Part shown: piece by piece, positions 41,279-51,783 of the stretch | How the letters are laid out: each line of letters opens with the position of its first letter | Position numbering within the stretch: position 1 is the first letter of the stretch | Origin: Haemophilus parainfluenzae | GTDB lineage: Bacteria > Pseudomonadota > Gammaproteobacteria > Enterobacterales > Pasteurellaceae | Length of the DNA stretch: 64,000 bases | Direction of reading: 5' to 3' | NCBI RefSeq assembly: GCF_014931415.1 | Contig: NZ_CP063121.1 | Span: 124,001 to 188,000, forward strand | Notes under the pieces: generated by a model | Seen by the model: the letters and a program-made list of their open reading frames with translations, nothing else | Databases searched by the model: none | Told to the model about the DNA's origin: nothing | Translations under genes and position numbers: made by a program

Positions 41279-42506
41279 TTGTTCTTGCTCTCCGACGTTT
41301 GATATTTGCTTGAACCACGATGTAGTCGAAAATTGGTGCAAATAAGTTTGCAAATAAAATCGCTAACATCATCCCTTCTGGATAAGCTGGGTTCACTGTA
41401 CGAATTAATACCGCCATCACGCCAATTAACGCACCGTACCACCATTTACCCGTGTTGGTAAATGAAGCGGATACAGGGTCTGTAGCCATGAAGATCATAC
41501 CAAGTGCAAAACCACCTAATACAAAGTGCCAATGCCAAGGCATTGAGAACATTTGGTTAGAATCAGAACCGATTAAGTTGAATAAGGTTGCTGTACCAAT
41601 CATACCGATCATGACACCAGCCATAATGCGCCAAGAAGCAATTCGAGTGAATACAATCACTGCACCACCGATTAATAACGCAAGCGTTGAAACCTCACCC
41701 ATTGAACCTGGGATATTACCAATGAATGCATCCATCCAAGTAATTGGTTGACCAGTTACGGTGTGTTGTAATGCCGCTTGACCACCTTGAGACCATTGTG
41801 AAAGTGCGGTTGCACCTGAGAAACCATCTGCTGCAGTCCATACTAAGTCACCGGAAATTTGAGCCGGATAAGCAAAGAATAAGAATGCACGACCCGCAAG
41901 TGCAGGGTTCATAAAGTTACGACCTACACCACCAAAGATTTCTTTCGCAACCACGATACCAAAGGTGATACCTAGTGCGGCTTGCCATAATGGCAATGTT
42001 GGTGGAACGATTAACGCAAATAAAATGGTTGAAACGAACATCCCTTCATTAACTTCATGACCACGTACTACTGAGAACAATAATTCCCAAATTGTACAAA
42101 CGGTAAATACCACTAAGTAAATTGGTAAGAAGAAGATCGCCCCTAACGCCATTTTTGAGCTCCAAGTTGCATTATTGGTTAAATCTAAACCTAATGAACT
42201 TGCAAGCGCATAGTGCCAATCGTTAGCAATTAATTGATCTAAATTGCCTAATTGATTTAAGGCAGGGATCGCTTGGTTACCCACATTGTACATCCCGTAG
42301 AAAATCGCTGGGAACAACGCAAGGAAAACCGTAATCATCATACGTTTTGAGTCTAACGCATCACGAACGTGTGTGTTTTTGTGCGTTACCGTACCTGGTG
42401 TATAAAGCAAGGTATAAATCGATTCAAAGATCGGATAAAACTTGCTGTATTTACCGCCTGGTAAAAACGCGGGTTCCATTTTTTCAAAAAGATTTTTTAA
42501 ACCCAT
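41271..42506 (-). CDS. nqrB: Na+-NQR subunit B
   Basis: 411-residue integral subunit with about ten helices; carries covalent FMN and riboflavin and forms the Na+ path. Flavinylation motif [12 protein letters not shown] near residue 228. The codons after it contain a perfect uptake signal (near 41800). [16 protein letters not shown] and [17 protein letters not shown] are conserved blocks. 2 bases after nqrA. Confidence 0.96.
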   Translation of the reverse strand: MGLKNLFEKMEPAFLPGGKYSKFYPIFESIYTLLYTPGTVTHKNTHVRDALDSKRMMITVFLALFPAIFYGMYNVGNQAIPALNQLGNLDQLIANDWHYALASSLGLDLTNNATWSSKMALGAIFFLPIYLVVFTVCTIWELLFSVVRGHEVNEGMFVSTILFALIVPPTLPLWQAALGITFGIVVAKEIFGGVGRNFMNPALAGRAFLFFAYPAQISGDLVWTAADGFSGATALSQWSQGGQAALQHTVTGQPITWMDAFIGNIPGSMGEVSTLALLIGGAVIVFTRIASWRIMAGVMIGMIGTATLFNLIGSDSNQMFSMPWHWHFVLGGFALGMIFMATDPVSASFTNTGKWWYGALIGVMAVLIRTVNPAYPEGMMLAILFANLFAPIFDYIVVQANIKRRRARTNG

Positions 42507-42508
42507 TT

Positions 42509-43852
42509 TTAACCTTCCTTCTCAATCTTATCTAAAACTTGACGCAAGATTGAACCGTATTCATATTTGCCCGGGCAAACGAAAGAACATAACGCTAAGT
42601 CTTCTTCATCTAATTCAAGACAACCTAACGCTTGTGCGCCATCGGTATCGCCCACGATTAAATCACGCAATAATAATGTCGGTAAAATATCCAACGGCAT
42701 TACGCGCTCGTAGCTACCAATTGGTACCATTGCACGCTCACCACCATTTTCTGCAGTAGTAAAGTTGAATAATTTCTTACCAAAGTGACCTAATACGGTA
42801 CGGGTAATCGAATATTTGTTCGATTGTGGTGTGATCCAACCTAAGAACTCTTTCTCATTACCTTCTGCAATCACAGAAACTTGTAATGCATAACGACCTA
42901 AATAGTCGTGAGCATCTTTTGCAGTTTGACCACAAAGCACAGAACCAGAAATCACACGGTTATTACCGTCTTTTAACTCACCTGCCGTTAATTGAGAAAG
43001 GTTAGCACCGATTACGGTACGAACTAAACGAGGCTCTTTCACTTGCGGACCGGCAAGAGAAATAATGCGTTCGACATAAAGTTCGCCCGTGGTGAATAAT
43101 TTACCGACAGCAATCACATCTTGATAATTGATGTGCCATACGGTTTTATTTACACCAACCGGATCGATAAAGTGAATATGAGTACCTACTAAACCAGCTG
43201 GATGGACTCCGCCAAAATCATGTACTTTAAGGTTAGGTAAATCCACGGTTGGGATATTGCTATCACCCGCTTTACATAGATTTAATGGTTTATTTGGGAA
43301 TAGACGACTTAATACCGTTAAACCGTCAATAAAATCTTGCCAATGCTCTTTTAATACCACCTCTGGATTTGCCGCCAAAGGATTGGTATCCATCGCATTT
43401 ACAAACAGAGAAGAAGGTTCTGCATCTAAGGCAGGCACTTTGCTGAACGGACGGGTGCGGAACGCTGTCCACAAACCGGATTCAACGAGGTTTTGTTTAA
43501 CTTGTTCAGAAGAAAGCGTATTGAGCTCACCTGCGTTATATTTAGCGAAAGTAACTTGATCGTTACCTTGCACATCAATGACCACAGATTGTAATACACG
43601 TTTTTCGCCACGATTAATTACAGTGATAGTACCACTCGCAGGGGCTGTAAAAACCACTCCAGGGTTTTTCTTGTCTTCAAAAAGCACTTGGCCTTTTTTA
43701 ACAACATTGCCTTCGCGTACCTTCATAGAAGGACGCATACCCACATACTCTTCACCAAGAATCGCAACCTGATTCACAGCTTTACCGCTATGGATTACTT
43801 GTGCTGGCTTTCCTGCAATAGGAAGATCCAAGCCTTTTTTGATTGTAATCAT
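42509..43852 (-). CDS. nqrA: Na+-NQR subunit A
   Basis: 447-residue cytoplasmic subunit, first gene of nqrABCDEF. Family N-terminus [18 protein letters not shown], lipoyl-like GDVVKKGQ-type stretch [15 protein letters not shown], and C-terminal [14 protein letters not shown]. No classical Shine-Dalgarno is visible before ATG 43852 (upstream AAAGTAGTGCAAACAGT), which is unusual for a highly expressed operon head. A perfect 10+10 palindrome lies about 90 bases upstream. Confidence 0.96.
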   Translation of the reverse strand: MITIKKGLDLPIAGKPAQVIHSGKAVNQVAILGEEYVGMRPSMKVREGNVVKKGQVLFEDKKNPGVVFTAPASGTITVINRGEKRVLQSVVIDVQGNDQVTFAKYNAGELNTLSSEQVKQNLVESGLWTAFRTRPFSKVPALDAEPSSLFVNAMDTNPLAANPEVVLKEHWQDFIDGLTVLSRLFPNKPLNLCKAGDSNIPTVDLPNLKVHDFGGVHPAGLVGTHIHFIDPVGVNKTVWHINYQDVIAVGKLFTTGELYVERIISLAGPQVKEPRLVRTVIGANLSQLTAGELKDGNNRVISGSVLCGQTAKDAHDYLGRYALQVSVIAEGNEKEFLGWITPQSNKYSITRTVLGHFGKKLFNFTTAENGGERAMVPIGSYERVMPLDILPTLLLRDLIVGDTDGAQALGCLELDEEDLALCSFVCPGKYEYGSILRQVLDKIEKEG

Positions 43853-44183
43853 ACTGTTTGCACTACTTTTCTAGGTTAAAAACACGATTGCAATCAAAGC
43901 ATATGCCTTAAAAGCAATCTCGCGATTGAGCGTGACAGAAAATACTTTGAGATCAAAGTATTATTAACTGACACATAAATTTAAAAACTCAAATCTGTTT
44001 AATTTCTCGACGAGTAAGGAGTTGCTCACTTATCCAGAAATTGAAATTCGAAAATTAAAAGCGCCTTATTCTATCGGAAAATGGGCTTTTATTCCACTTT
44101 ACGCCCTCATTTTTTGTGAAATATTTGTGGACGTTTTAGACGGATATTTATCTGGAGTAAAAATAAATCTCCATCAAAATAAA
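43853..44183 (-). promoter_or_regulatory. nqr operon upstream region with a perfect palindrome
   Basis: 330 bases without a credible gene. AATACTTTGA (43941-43950) and TCAAAGTATT (43953-43962) are perfect inverted repeats with a 2-base centre, a shape typical of a dimeric regulator site. Two smaller dyads lie nearer the gene: CAATCTCGCGATTG (43916-43929) and GATTGCAATC (43886-43895). No promoter stands out clearly. Confidence 0.45.
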
Positions 44184-44216
44184 AAGAGAGAACGCTTATC
44201 GCATTCTCTCTTCTCA
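44184..44216 (-). terminator. terminator of bolA
   Basis: AGAGAGAA (44186-44193) pairs with TTCTCTCT (44205-44212). On the minus strand TTTTTATTTT follows. Confidence 0.8.
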
Positions 44217-44249
44217 TGAAAATCGAATATAGGGAACGTAAGGGAATAC

Positions 44250-44561
44250 TTACTGTCCAACACCAAGACAATTTGGTGATTTTGGAAATGCTTTACCTAG
44301 GCTCTCCCATTCGCTTTTTGTATAAAGATGAAGAGCTAATGCGTGAATGCCATTTTTTAAATCATCGGAAAAAAGTTGGTAAAGTTTTTGGTGACGTTGC
44401 ACTTTTCGCATGCCTTCAAAAGCATCGCTAACAATCACTAATTTAAAATGAGAATCGGCTCCTCGACCTGAACTGTGCATATGGCTTTCATTTTCTACAG
44501 TAACAAAGTGCGGTTGAAATTCGGCTTGAATTCTCTCTAATAATTCTTGTTGTTTTGACAT
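44250..44561 (-). CDS. bolA: BolA family protein
   Basis: 103 residues. ESHMHSSGRGADSHFKLVIV and the helix-turn-helix-like FEGMRKVQRHQKLYQL, then GIHALALHLYT, are BolA hallmarks. BolA proteins work with monothiol glutaredoxins in iron-sulfur trafficking and, in E. coli, in stress morphology. ATG 44561 (MSKQQELLERI) is preferred over 44591. Divergent from yajG by 84 bases, the same pairing as in E. coli. Confidence 0.94.
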   Translation of the reverse strand: MSKQQELLERIQAEFQPHFVTVENESHMHSSGRGADSHFKLVIVSDAFEGMRKVQRHQKLYQLFSDDLKNGIHALALHLYTKSEWESLGKAFPKSPNCLGVGQ

Positions 44562-44645
44562 AAATAAACTCCCTAACTTTTTGCTATACATTCAGCGTTA
44601 AGTTTGTAAGAATAACACAAATTAACCTAATTCAATGAGGAAATT

Positions 44646-45245
44646 ATGAAAGTAACAAACAAAATCAAAGCATTATCAACAATGACGTTGGCGGCTGCGA
44701 CATTATTTTTAGCAGGTTGCCAAGCGCAATCTAATACCTTAACTTTTGCGCCTCAATCACCGACTGCATCAATGAATATTAACCAATCAGCAGTGGTAAC
44801 AGTTAATACTCGCGATTCTCGTCCACAACAAGAAATTGCAACTTATACTAAATCAGGCGAACTAATTAAATTAAATGCATCACCAAGCGTCACTCAACTT
44901 TTCCAACAAGTGATGCAACAAAATTTGGTTAGTAAAGGTTTTCGTATTGGACAAGCGAATAATGCGAATGCCGGCGTAACTGTTGATGTAAAAGAATTCA
45001 ACGCTAAAGTGGAGCAAGGTAATTTACGTTATACCTTGAACAGCAAAATTCAAGCGGTGGTTTACGTACAAGGTCCACGAGGACAATACAACAAAACCTT
45101 CAATGCAACCCGTTCACAGTCTGGCGCATTTAATGCGAGTAATGATGAAATTCAAAAAGTGTTAGGCGAAACCTTCAAAGATATTGTTAATAATATTTAT
45201 CAAGATCAAGAAGTTACTAACGCAATTAATCAATATACCAATTAA
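44646..45245 (+). CDS. yajG: YajG family lipoprotein
   Basis: 199 residues. Signal peptide with lipobox FLAGCQ; the mature part contains [21 protein letters not shown], typical of YajG (DUF799/YajG lipoproteins). No biochemical role is established. AGGAAATT precedes the ATG. Adjacent to bolA as in E. coli. Confidence 0.9.
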   Translation: MKVTNKIKALSTMTLAAATLFLAGCQAQSNTLTFAPQSPTASMNINQSAVVTVNTRDSRPQQEIATYTKSGELIKLNASPSVTQLFQQVMQQNLVSKGFRIGQANNANAGVTVDVKEFNAKVEQGNLRYTLNSKIQAVVYVQGPRGQYNKTFNATRSQSGAFNASNDEIQKVLGETFKDIVNNIYQDQEVTNAINQYTN

Positions 45246-45558
45246 TTAAAAAGTGCCGTGTCCTTTTCAATAATCACTTGACGAATACGCCTTTCAAGCG
45301 TAACATTCGACCGATTTTTTAACGAGAAGGACACACACTTTGGACAGTCATAGTCGATACCGAATATCGCTCTAGACTCTCGCCTCTTATCAGCGAGAGC
45401 TCGCTGGTAATCAATTTACCTTTCTTCGGCATCTTTTATCGAACGAAACCCATTTTAAAACATTCAAAAATTTGACCGCACTTTTCTCTAGTGCCAATTT
45501 CGTTTGATCTTTTTTTGTTCACAGTTGGATCTTCATAATCCCAAAAGGAGTATGACCA
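45246..45558 (+). promoter_or_regulatory. structured leader of corA (candidate cis-regulatory RNA)
   Basis: 313 bases without a credible gene but rich in pairing. An 11-bp long-range stem joins GTGTCCTTTTC (45258-45268) and GAGAAGGACAC (45324-45334) with one G-U. It encloses a hairpin TACGC/GCGTA (45286-45302) with outer CGAA/TTCG. A second hairpin CTCTCGC/GCGAGAG (45377-45399) competes with CAGCG/CGCTG (45391-45406). T runs occur at 45315-45320 and 45509-45517. Mutually exclusive stems upstream of a Mg2+ transporter suggest a metal-sensing leader; no known riboswitch class is recognised. Confidence 0.45.
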
Positions 45559-46506
45559 ATGATTAACGCTTTTGCCATTAACGATTCCCGCTTGCTTCGT
45601 ATTGATGACGAACCAGCCGATCTCAGCTCTGCCATTTGGTTAGATTTGCTAGAGCCGACAGGGGAAGAACGTGAAATGTTGCAAGAAGGCTTAGGACAAA
45701 GTCTCGCCTCATTCCTCGAATTAGAAGACATCGAAGCATCCGCGCGTTTCTTTGAAGACGAAGACGGCTTGCACTTGCACTCATTCTTCTATTGTGAAGA
45801 CGAAGAAAACTACGCCGATCTCGCAAGCGTAGCGTTTACTATTCGTGATGGCCGCCTATTTACCCTGCGTGATCGTGAATTGCCGGCATTCCGTTTATAT
45901 CGTATGCGTTCTCGTAGCCAGCGCTTATTTGAATGTAATGCATATGAAGTCTTACTCGACTTATTTGAAACCAAAATTGAGCAATTAGCCGATGTTATCG
46001 AAAACGTTTATGCGGATTTGGAAAAATTAAGTCGCGTAATTTTAAACGGTACGCAAGATGAAGCTTTCGATGAAGCCTTAAATACCCTAACAGAACAAGA
46101 AGATACCAGTTCTAAAGTGCGTTTGTGTTTGATGGATACACAACGCGCATTGGGTTTCTTGGTACGTAAAACGCGCTTGCCACCAAACCAGTTAGAACAA
46201 GCACGAGAAATCTTACGAGATATTGAATCCTTGCAACCGCATAATGAGTCTTTGTTCCAAAAAGTAAACTTTTTAATGCAGGCCGCGATGGGTTACATTA
46301 ATATTGAGCAGAATAAAATCATGAAATTCTTCTCAGTGGTATCGGTTATGTTCCTACCGGCAACACTTGTCGCATCTACTTACGGGATGAACTTTGAATT
46401 TATGCCGGAACTCCATTTTAAATATGGTTACCCAATGGCTATTGGATTAATGATTGGTGCGGCGCTTACGCCTTATATCTATTTTAAACGGAAAGGTTGG
46501 TTATAA
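45559..46506 (+). CDS. corA: magnesium/cobalt transporter CorA
   Basis: 315 residues. Large cytoplasmic funnel domain, then two membrane helices at the C-terminus. The pore signature is in [13 protein letters not shown] (GMN, followed by the MPEL loop) near residue 277, and the tail ends [19 protein letters not shown] precedes ATG 45559. yggT overlaps its stop by one base, so the two are cotranslated. Confidence 0.95.
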   Translation: MINAFAINDSRLLRIDDEPADLSSAIWLDLLEPTGEEREMLQEGLGQSLASFLELEDIEASARFFEDEDGLHLHSFFYCEDEENYADLASVAFTIRDGRLFTLRDRELPAFRLYRMRSRSQRLFECNAYEVLLDLFETKIEQLADVIENVYADLEKLSRVILNGTQDEAFDEALNTLTEQEDTSSKVRLCLMDTQRALGFLVRKTRLPPNQLEQAREILRDIESLQPHNESLFQKVNFLMQAAMGYINIEQNKIMKFFSVVSVMFLPATLVASTYGMNFEFMPELHFKYGYPMAIGLMIGAALTPYIYFKRKGWL

Positions 46507-47051
46507 TGGAAATTTCCCAAACTGCATTATTTTTAGGATCGATTATCGATCTGTATTGTTTAGTGTTAATTTTACGCGTATGGCTCCCCTTAGCGAACGT
46601 GGATTATTACAATCCTATTTCTCAATTTACGCTGAAATTTACCCAACCGGTTATTGCACCATTACGTAAAGTTTTTCCTGTGGTGAAAAAAGTGGAAACG
46701 GCGGCACTGTTTTTAGTCTTCTTGCTTTGCGGACTAAAATCGATTCTCTTTGGCGGATTAAATCTCAGTTTCTTCTTACTATTGGGCATATTAGGACTAA
46801 TTAAAAATATCGGTGTGGCAATTTTCTATGTGTTAATCGCCGGTGCAATTTTAAGTTGGTTTAATCGTGGCAATAATCCTGCATTCTATGCGTTATATCA
46901 ACTTACCGAACCCTTATTGAAACCAATTAAACGCATTTTACCAACTGTGGGCGTGATTGATTTTTCACCGATGGTTATTGCTATTATCCTGTTATTTTTG
47001 AATAATCTCTTTTACGATTACTTTAACCTTTTATGGGCAATTGCTGCGTAA
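46506..47051 (+). CDS. yggT: YggT family membrane protein
   Basis: 181 residues with two YggT units of two helices each. The repeated signature is LILRVWLPLANVDYYNPISQ and, in the second half, AGAILSWFNRGNNPAFYAL; both are followed by the FTQPVIAPLRK / LTEPLLKPIKRILP motif. Family members are linked to osmotic or cell-division functions, without a defined activity. TAATG overlap with corA is unusual; in E. coli yggT is next to yggS. Confidence 0.9.
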   Translation: MEISQTALFLGSIIDLYCLVLILRVWLPLANVDYYNPISQFTLKFTQPVIAPLRKVFPVVKKVETAALFLVFLLCGLKSILFGGLNLSFFLLLGILGLIKNIGVAIFYVLIAGAILSWFNRGNNPAFYALYQLTEPLLKPIKRILPTVGVIDFSPMVIAIILLFLNNLFYDYFNLLWAIAA

Positions 47052-47080
47052 AGTGCGGTTAAAAATAATATTATTTTTTC

Positions 47081-47102
47081 GGGCTGGATTTTCCAGCCCT
47101 TA
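47081..47102 (+). terminator. hairpin after yggT
   Basis: GGGCTGGA (47081-47088) pairs with TCCAGCCC (47092-47099) over a 3-base loop. The following TTATTG is a poor T tract, so termination may be incomplete and yggU partly cotranscribed. Confidence 0.6.
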
Positions 47103-47129
47103 TTGTAAATGTGGTGAGTAAATTTAGTT

Positions 47130-47417
47130 ATGTCAGCAATCGAACAAACACCTGAAGGACTACGTCTTAAAATCATTCTGCAACCTAAAGCCAGTAAAGA
47201 TCAAATTGTGGGATTACATGATGATGAACTCAAAATCACGATCACCGCACCACCTGTTGATGGTCAAGCCAATGCTCACTTGATGAAATTTTTGAGTAAA
47301 GCATTCAAAGTACCTAAAAGTGCAATCATACTTGAAAAAGGTGAATTAAACCGACATAAACAAGTTTGGATTCCTTCGCCTAAATTAATTCCATCTGAAA
47401 TTCAAAATCTCTTATAA
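47130..47417 (+). CDS. yggU: YggU family protein (DUF167)
   Basis: 95 residues. [21 protein letters not shown] and [20 protein letters not shown] are the DUF167 signature. Small alpha/beta protein of unknown activity, almost always downstream of yggT, as here. Confidence 0.9.
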   Translation: MSAIEQTPEGLRLKIILQPKASKDQIVGLHDDELKITITAPPVDGQANAHLMKFLSKAFKVPKSAIILEKGELNRHKQVWIPSPKLIPSEIQNLL

Positions 47418-47535
47418 AATCAGTAAAAAAATCACCGCACTTTCTACCAATTTTCCCCGTTTTACGCTATCCTATATCACATTTTACAAAGCAAAATATG
47501 CCGCAAAGTGCGGTCAAAATTTAAGGTGATTTTCT

Positions 47536-50124
47536 ATGCAACAACATTACCGTCCTGATTTGATTGAACCTGCCGTTCAACAATATTGGGCTGAAAATAA
47601 AGTCTTCAAAGCAATCAAAGATACGTCTAAAGAAAAATATTACTGTCTTTCAATGTTCCCTTACCCATCAGGTCGTTTACACATGGGCCATGTGCGTAAC
47701 TACACCATCGGTGATGTAGTTTCACGTTACCAACGTATGAACGGCAAAAACGTATTACAACCGATTGGTTGGGATGCTTTCGGTTTGCCAGCTGAAGGTG
47801 CTGCGATTAAAAATAAAACTGCGCCCGCAAAATGGACTTACGAAAACATTGAATACATGAAAAACCAGCTCAAAATGTTGGGCTTTGGTTATGACTGGGA
47901 TCGCGAAATTGCGACTTGCCGTCCGGAATACTACAAATGGGAACAATGGTTCTTCACCGAGCTTTATAAAAAAGGCTTAGTTTACAAAAAAACCTCAACT
48001 GTGAACTGGTGTCCGAACGATGAAACCGTATTGGCTAACGAACAGGTGCATGAAGGTTGTTGCTGGCGTTGTGACACTCCGGTCGAGCAAAAAGAAATCC
48101 CACAATGGTTTATTAAAATCACTGATTACGCTGAACAATTACTAGGTGGATTAGACCAACTGCCACAATGGCCAGATATGGTAAAAACCATGCAACGTAA
48201 CTGGATTGGCCGTTCTGAAGGGGTGGAAATTACGTTTGATGTGGCAGATACCGCAGAAAAAGTCGCGGTTTATACGACCCGTCCTGATACCTTCTATGGT
48301 GTGAGCTATTTAGGTATCGCGGCAGCGCACCCATTAGCAGAATTAGCGGCAGAAAAAAATCCTCAATTGGCTGAATTCATCCGTGAAGCAAAAAATGCCA
48401 AAGTGGCCGAAGCAGACCTAGCCACAATGGAGAAAAAAGGGATGGCAACCGGCTTATTCGCTATTCATCCATTAACCGGTGAAAAATTACCAATTTGGGT
48501 CGCTAACTTCGTGTTAATGCACTACGGTACTGGTGCAGTAATGGCGGTTCCAGCACATGACCAACGTGACTTTGAATTTGCTCAAAAATACAGTTTGCCA
48601 ATTAAACAGGTAATCGCACCACTTGCAGATGAAGAAATTGATTTAACCAAACAAGCTTTTGTTGAACACGGTAAATTAGTGAACTCTGCTGAGTTTGATG
48701 GTTTGGATTTTGATGCGGCATTCAACGGTATTGCGGACAAATTAGAAAAATTAGGCGTGGGTAAACGCCAAGTGAATTATCGTTTACGTGACTGGGGCGT
48801 TTCTCGTCAACGTTATTGGGGTGCACCAATTCCAATGCTGACCTTGCCAAACGGTGAAACCGTACCAGCCCCAATCGAAGATTTACCGATTATTCTACCG
48901 GAAGATGTGGTCATGGATGGCGTGAAAAGCCCAATTAAAGCCGATCCAAACTGGGCTAAAACCACCTTCAACGGTGAACCTGCATTAAAAGAAACCGATA
49001 CCTTTGATACCTTTATGGAATCGTCTTGGTACTATGCACGCTATACTTCACCAAGCTATGCTGAAGGCATGTTGGATAAAGATGAAGCCAACTACTGGTT
49101 GCCGGTGGATCAATATATCGGCGGTATCGAGCACGCGACCATGCACTTGCTCTACTTCCGTTTCTTCCACAAATTATTGCGTGATGCAGGTTTCGTAACG
49201 AGCGATGAGCCGGCACAAAAATTATTATGCCAAGGCATGGTATTAGCCGATGCGTTCTATTACACCAGTCCGACCAACGAGCGTATTTGGGTAAGCCCAA
49301 CGCAAGTGACCCTTGAGCGTGATGAAAAAGGCCGTATCATCAAAGCGACTGATCCAGAAGGCCGTGAATTGGTGCATACCGGTATGACCAAAATGTCGAA
49401 ATCCAAAAACAACGGTATCGACCCACAAGAGATGGTGGAAAAATACGGTGCAGATACTGTGCGTCTCTTCATGATGTTCGCTTCTCCTGCAGAAATGACG
49501 CTTGAATGGCAAGAATCTGGCGTAGAAGGGGCAAAACGTTTCTTAGGTCGTGTATGGAATTTGGTGTATGAATACAGTCAAAATCCTGCAAAAACTGCTT
49601 TAGATGTGACCGCACTTTCTGCAGACCAAAAAGCACTTCGCCGTGATGTGCATAAAACGATCGCCAAAGTGAGCGATGATATTGGTCGTCGTCAAACGTT
49701 CAATACCGCTATCGCAGCAGTAATGGAGTTAATGAATAAATTAACCCGTGCGCCATTAGAAAGCGAGCAAGATCGTGCTGTGATGGCAGAAGCATTAAGC
49801 GCAGTCGTGCGTATGCTTTACCCAATCACACCACATATCTGCTTTGAGTTATGGAAAGCTTTAGGTAACGAAAGCAACATCGACCATGCAGAATGGGTGA
49901 AAGCTGATGAAGCGGCGATGGTAGAAGATGAAAAACTTATCGTGGTTCAAGTCAACGGTAAAGTACGTGGTAAAGTGACTGTCGCAGCTGATGCGGATGA
50001 AGAAACCGTGAAAACGGTTGCATTTGCAGATGAAAATGTGAAGAAATTTACTGACAATACACAAATCGTGAAAGTGATTTATGTACCTGGTAAATTGTTA
50101 AATGTGGTGGTTAAACCGCAATAA
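47536..50124 (+). CDS. leuS: leucyl-tRNA synthetase
   Basis: 862 residues, class I synthetase. HIGH-type motif [12 protein letters not shown] near residue 40, CP1 editing domain ([16 protein letters not shown] near residue 245), and KMSKS in [14 protein letters not shown] near residue 620. Zinc-ligand cysteines NWCPNDET and CCWRCDTP near residue 155. The gap upstream has uptake signals of opposite orientation 60 bases apart. Followed by lptE and holA, as in E. coli. Confidence 0.97.
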   Translation: MQQHYRPDLIEPAVQQYWAENKVFKAIKDTSKEKYYCLSMFPYPSGRLHMGHVRNYTIGDVVSRYQRMNGKNVLQPIGWDAFGLPAEGAAIKNKTAPAKWTYENIEYMKNQLKMLGFGYDWDREIATCRPEYYKWEQWFFTELYKKGLVYKKTSTVNWCPNDETVLANEQVHEGCCWRCDTPVEQKEIPQWFIKITDYAEQLLGGLDQLPQWPDMVKTMQRNWIGRSEGVEITFDVADTAEKVAVYTTRPDTFYGVSYLGIAAAHPLAELAAEKNPQLAEFIREAKNAKVAEADLATMEKKGMATGLFAIHPLTGEKLPIWVANFVLMHYGTGAVMAVPAHDQRDFEFAQKYSLPIKQVIAPLADEEIDLTKQAFVEHGKLVNSAEFDGLDFDAAFNGIADKLEKLGVGKRQVNYRLRDWGVSRQRYWGAPIPMLTLPNGETVPAPIEDLPIILPEDVVMDGVKSPIKADPNWAKTTFNGEPALKETDTFDTFMESSWYYARYTSPSYAEGMLDKDEANYWLPVDQYIGGIEHATMHLLYFRFFHKLLRDAGFVTSDEPAQKLLCQGMVLADAFYYTSPTNERIWVSPTQVTLERDEKGRIIKATDPEGRELVHTGMTKMSKSKNNGIDPQEMVEKYGADTVRLFMMFASPAEMTLEWQESGVEGAKRFLGRVWNLVYEYSQNPAKTALDVTALSADQKALRRDVHKTIAKVSDDIGRRQTFNTAIAAVMELMNKLTRAPLESEQDRAVMAEALSAVVRMLYPITPHICFELWKALGNESNIDHAEWVKADEAAMVEDEKLIVVQVNGKVRGKVTVAADADEETVKTVAFADENVKKFTDNTQIVKVIYVPGKLLNVVVKPQ

Positions 50125-50211
50125 TCCATAAAATAACCGCATTTTATTCCAAGAGTTGCATAAACGACTCTTAAACAAAATAAAGTGCGGTGAATTTTAC
50201 AGGTAATTTTT

Positions 50212-50715
50212 ATGATGAAATCAATCAAAACGATCTGCTTTGTTGGGGCTACTGCCTTTTTAACTGCTTGTGGTTGGCACTTCGATAATGGTGCGGCTGT
50301 TCCTGCAGAATTAAAAACAATGGCTCTTGAAAGTAGCGACCCATACAGTGAAATGTCAATGGCAATGCGTAAGCAACTGCTTAGCAACAACGTAAACCTT
50401 GTTCCTGCAAAACAAGGTGTGCCAGTGTTGCGTTTAAATAAACAGACTTCAAGCGATAAAGTCGCATCTGTCTTTAAACAAGGCCGTGAAGCAGAAAAAG
50501 TACTGACTCTTGATGTTGAAGCAAGTGTACGTTTGGCAAACGGAGAAACCTATCCAATCTCTGCAAAAATCAACCGTACTTTCTTTGATAACTCACGTGC
50601 TGCATTAGCAAAATCAGCTGAGCGCGATGTGATTTGGAATGATATGCGAGAACAAGCGGCTCGCCAATTAATTAATAAAATGGCCGCCTTGCAACATCAA
50701 GTTCAAGGAAAATAA
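50212..50715 (+). CDS. lptE: LPS-assembly lipoprotein LptE
   Basis: 167 residues. Lipobox LTAC in [14 protein letters not shown]; the GWHF after the lipidated Cys is the LptE signature. It plugs the LptD barrel and helps deliver lipooligosaccharide to the outer membrane. ATG 50212 follows AGG by 8 bases; the next codon is also ATG. The last base of its stop overlaps the ATG of holA. Confidence 0.92.
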   Translation: MMKSIKTICFVGATAFLTACGWHFDNGAAVPAELKTMALESSDPYSEMSMAMRKQLLSNNVNLVPAKQGVPVLRLNKQTSSDKVASVFKQGREAEKVLTLDVEASVRLANGETYPISAKINRTFFDNSRAALAKSAERDVIWNDMREQAARQLINKMAALQHQVQGK

Positions 50716-51752
50716 TGAACCGCATTTTTTCTGAGCAACTGGCCTCTAACCTGAACAGCCATTTAGCGAAAGTCTATTTTTTGGTTGGGACAGATCCCCT
50801 GTTGCTCAGTGAAAGTGAAGACCTCATTCACCAAGCCGCCCTTCTTCAAGGTTTTGATGAAAAAAATCAAATTACCATAGATACTAATACTGACTGGCCT
50901 ACATTAATTGAGGCTAGTCAATCTATGGGGCTCTTCTTTAATAAGCAAATTTTCATTCTCAATTTACCCGAAAATTTGACCGCGCTTTTGCAGAAAAACC
51001 TTCAGCAATTTATTAGTGGATTAAATGAAGATAGCTTGCTTGTTCTCACCTTGCCTAAATTGTCTAAAGCAGCCGAAAAACAAGAGTGGTTTATTCAGGC
51101 AAATCAACTTGAGCCACAAGCTGTTATTGTTAACTGCCAAACACCAAATTCAGAACAGCTTTCTCGCTGGGTGAAGCATCGTACAAAAAACATGGGATTA
51201 TCAGCTGATGAGGAAGCCATTCAACTACTTTGTTACAGCTATGAAAATAATCTACTGGCATTGAAACAAGCATTACAGCTTTTAGATTTGCTTTATCCTG
51301 ATCACAAACTCACGTATAACCGCGTAAAATCCGTCGTAGAGCAATCTTCTGTCTTTACCCCTTTCCAATGGATTGATGCATTGCTATCAGGCAAAGCAAA
51401 CCGCTCAAAGCGAATTTTACGTGGTTTACAAGCTGAAGATGTGCAACCTGTCATTTTATTGCGTACTTTACAGCGTGAACTACTCACGTTGTTAGAATTA
51501 ACAAAACCACAGCTACGCAATCCATCTCTTCAAACGAGTTTGCCAACACAGACACTCAAAGCAGATTTTGACCGCCTCAAAATTTGGCAGAATCGTCGTC
51601 ATCTTTATACTGCAGCGATACAACGACTCACCTATCAAAAGCTCTTTGAAATATTGCAAGAATTGGCCGATATTGAGCGCACAACCAAGCAAGAATATGA
51701 TCAAGACGTGTGGGTAAAATTGGCCGACTTATCGGTTAAAATTTGTTTATAA
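50715..51752 (+). CDS. holA: DNA polymerase III delta subunit
   Basis: 345 residues; the wrench that opens the sliding clamp in the clamp-loader. Start RIFSEQLASNLNSHLAKVYF, with LVGTDPLLLSESEDL typical of delta domain I, and SVFTPFQWIDALLSGKANRS near residue 215. TAATG overlap with lptE implies coupled translation. nadD, next in E. coli, is not here. Confidence 0.94.
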   Translation: MNRIFSEQLASNLNSHLAKVYFLVGTDPLLLSESEDLIHQAALLQGFDEKNQITIDTNTDWPTLIEASQSMGLFFNKQIFILNLPENLTALLQKNLQQFISGLNEDSLLVLTLPKLSKAAEKQEWFIQANQLEPQAVIVNCQTPNSEQLSRWVKHRTKNMGLSADEEAIQLLCYSYENNLLALKQALQLLDLLYPDHKLTYNRVKSVVEQSSVFTPFQWIDALLSGKANRSKRILRGLQAEDVQPVILLRTLQRELLTLLELTKPQLRNPSLQTSLPTQTLKADFDRLKIWQNRRHLYTAAIQRLTYQKLFEILQELADIERTTKQEYDQDVWVKLADLSVKICL

Positions 51753-51783
51753 AAAAATCTCGGCGTTAACCGAGATTTTTTAT
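51752..51783. terminator. bidirectional terminator between holA and the sulfatase-fold gene
   Basis: AAATCTCGG (51755-51763) pairs with CCGAGATTT (51770-51778) over 6 bases, with A and T runs on both sides. Confidence 0.9.

Noticed and set aside
43941..43962. Assigning the nqr palindrome to FNR or ArcA
   Set aside because: Half-site spacing (2 bases) and sequence do not fit FNR's TTGAT-N4-ATCAA, and no ArcA direct repeats are seen.
44022..44219. 65-residue plus-strand open frame between nqrA and bolA
   Set aside because: No Shine-Dalgarno or domain. It runs through the nqr upstream region and into the bolA terminator, and its composition is that of intergenic DNA.
44216..44431. 71-residue plus-strand open frame
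   Set aside because: Lies almost entirely antisense to bolA, which is clearly real.
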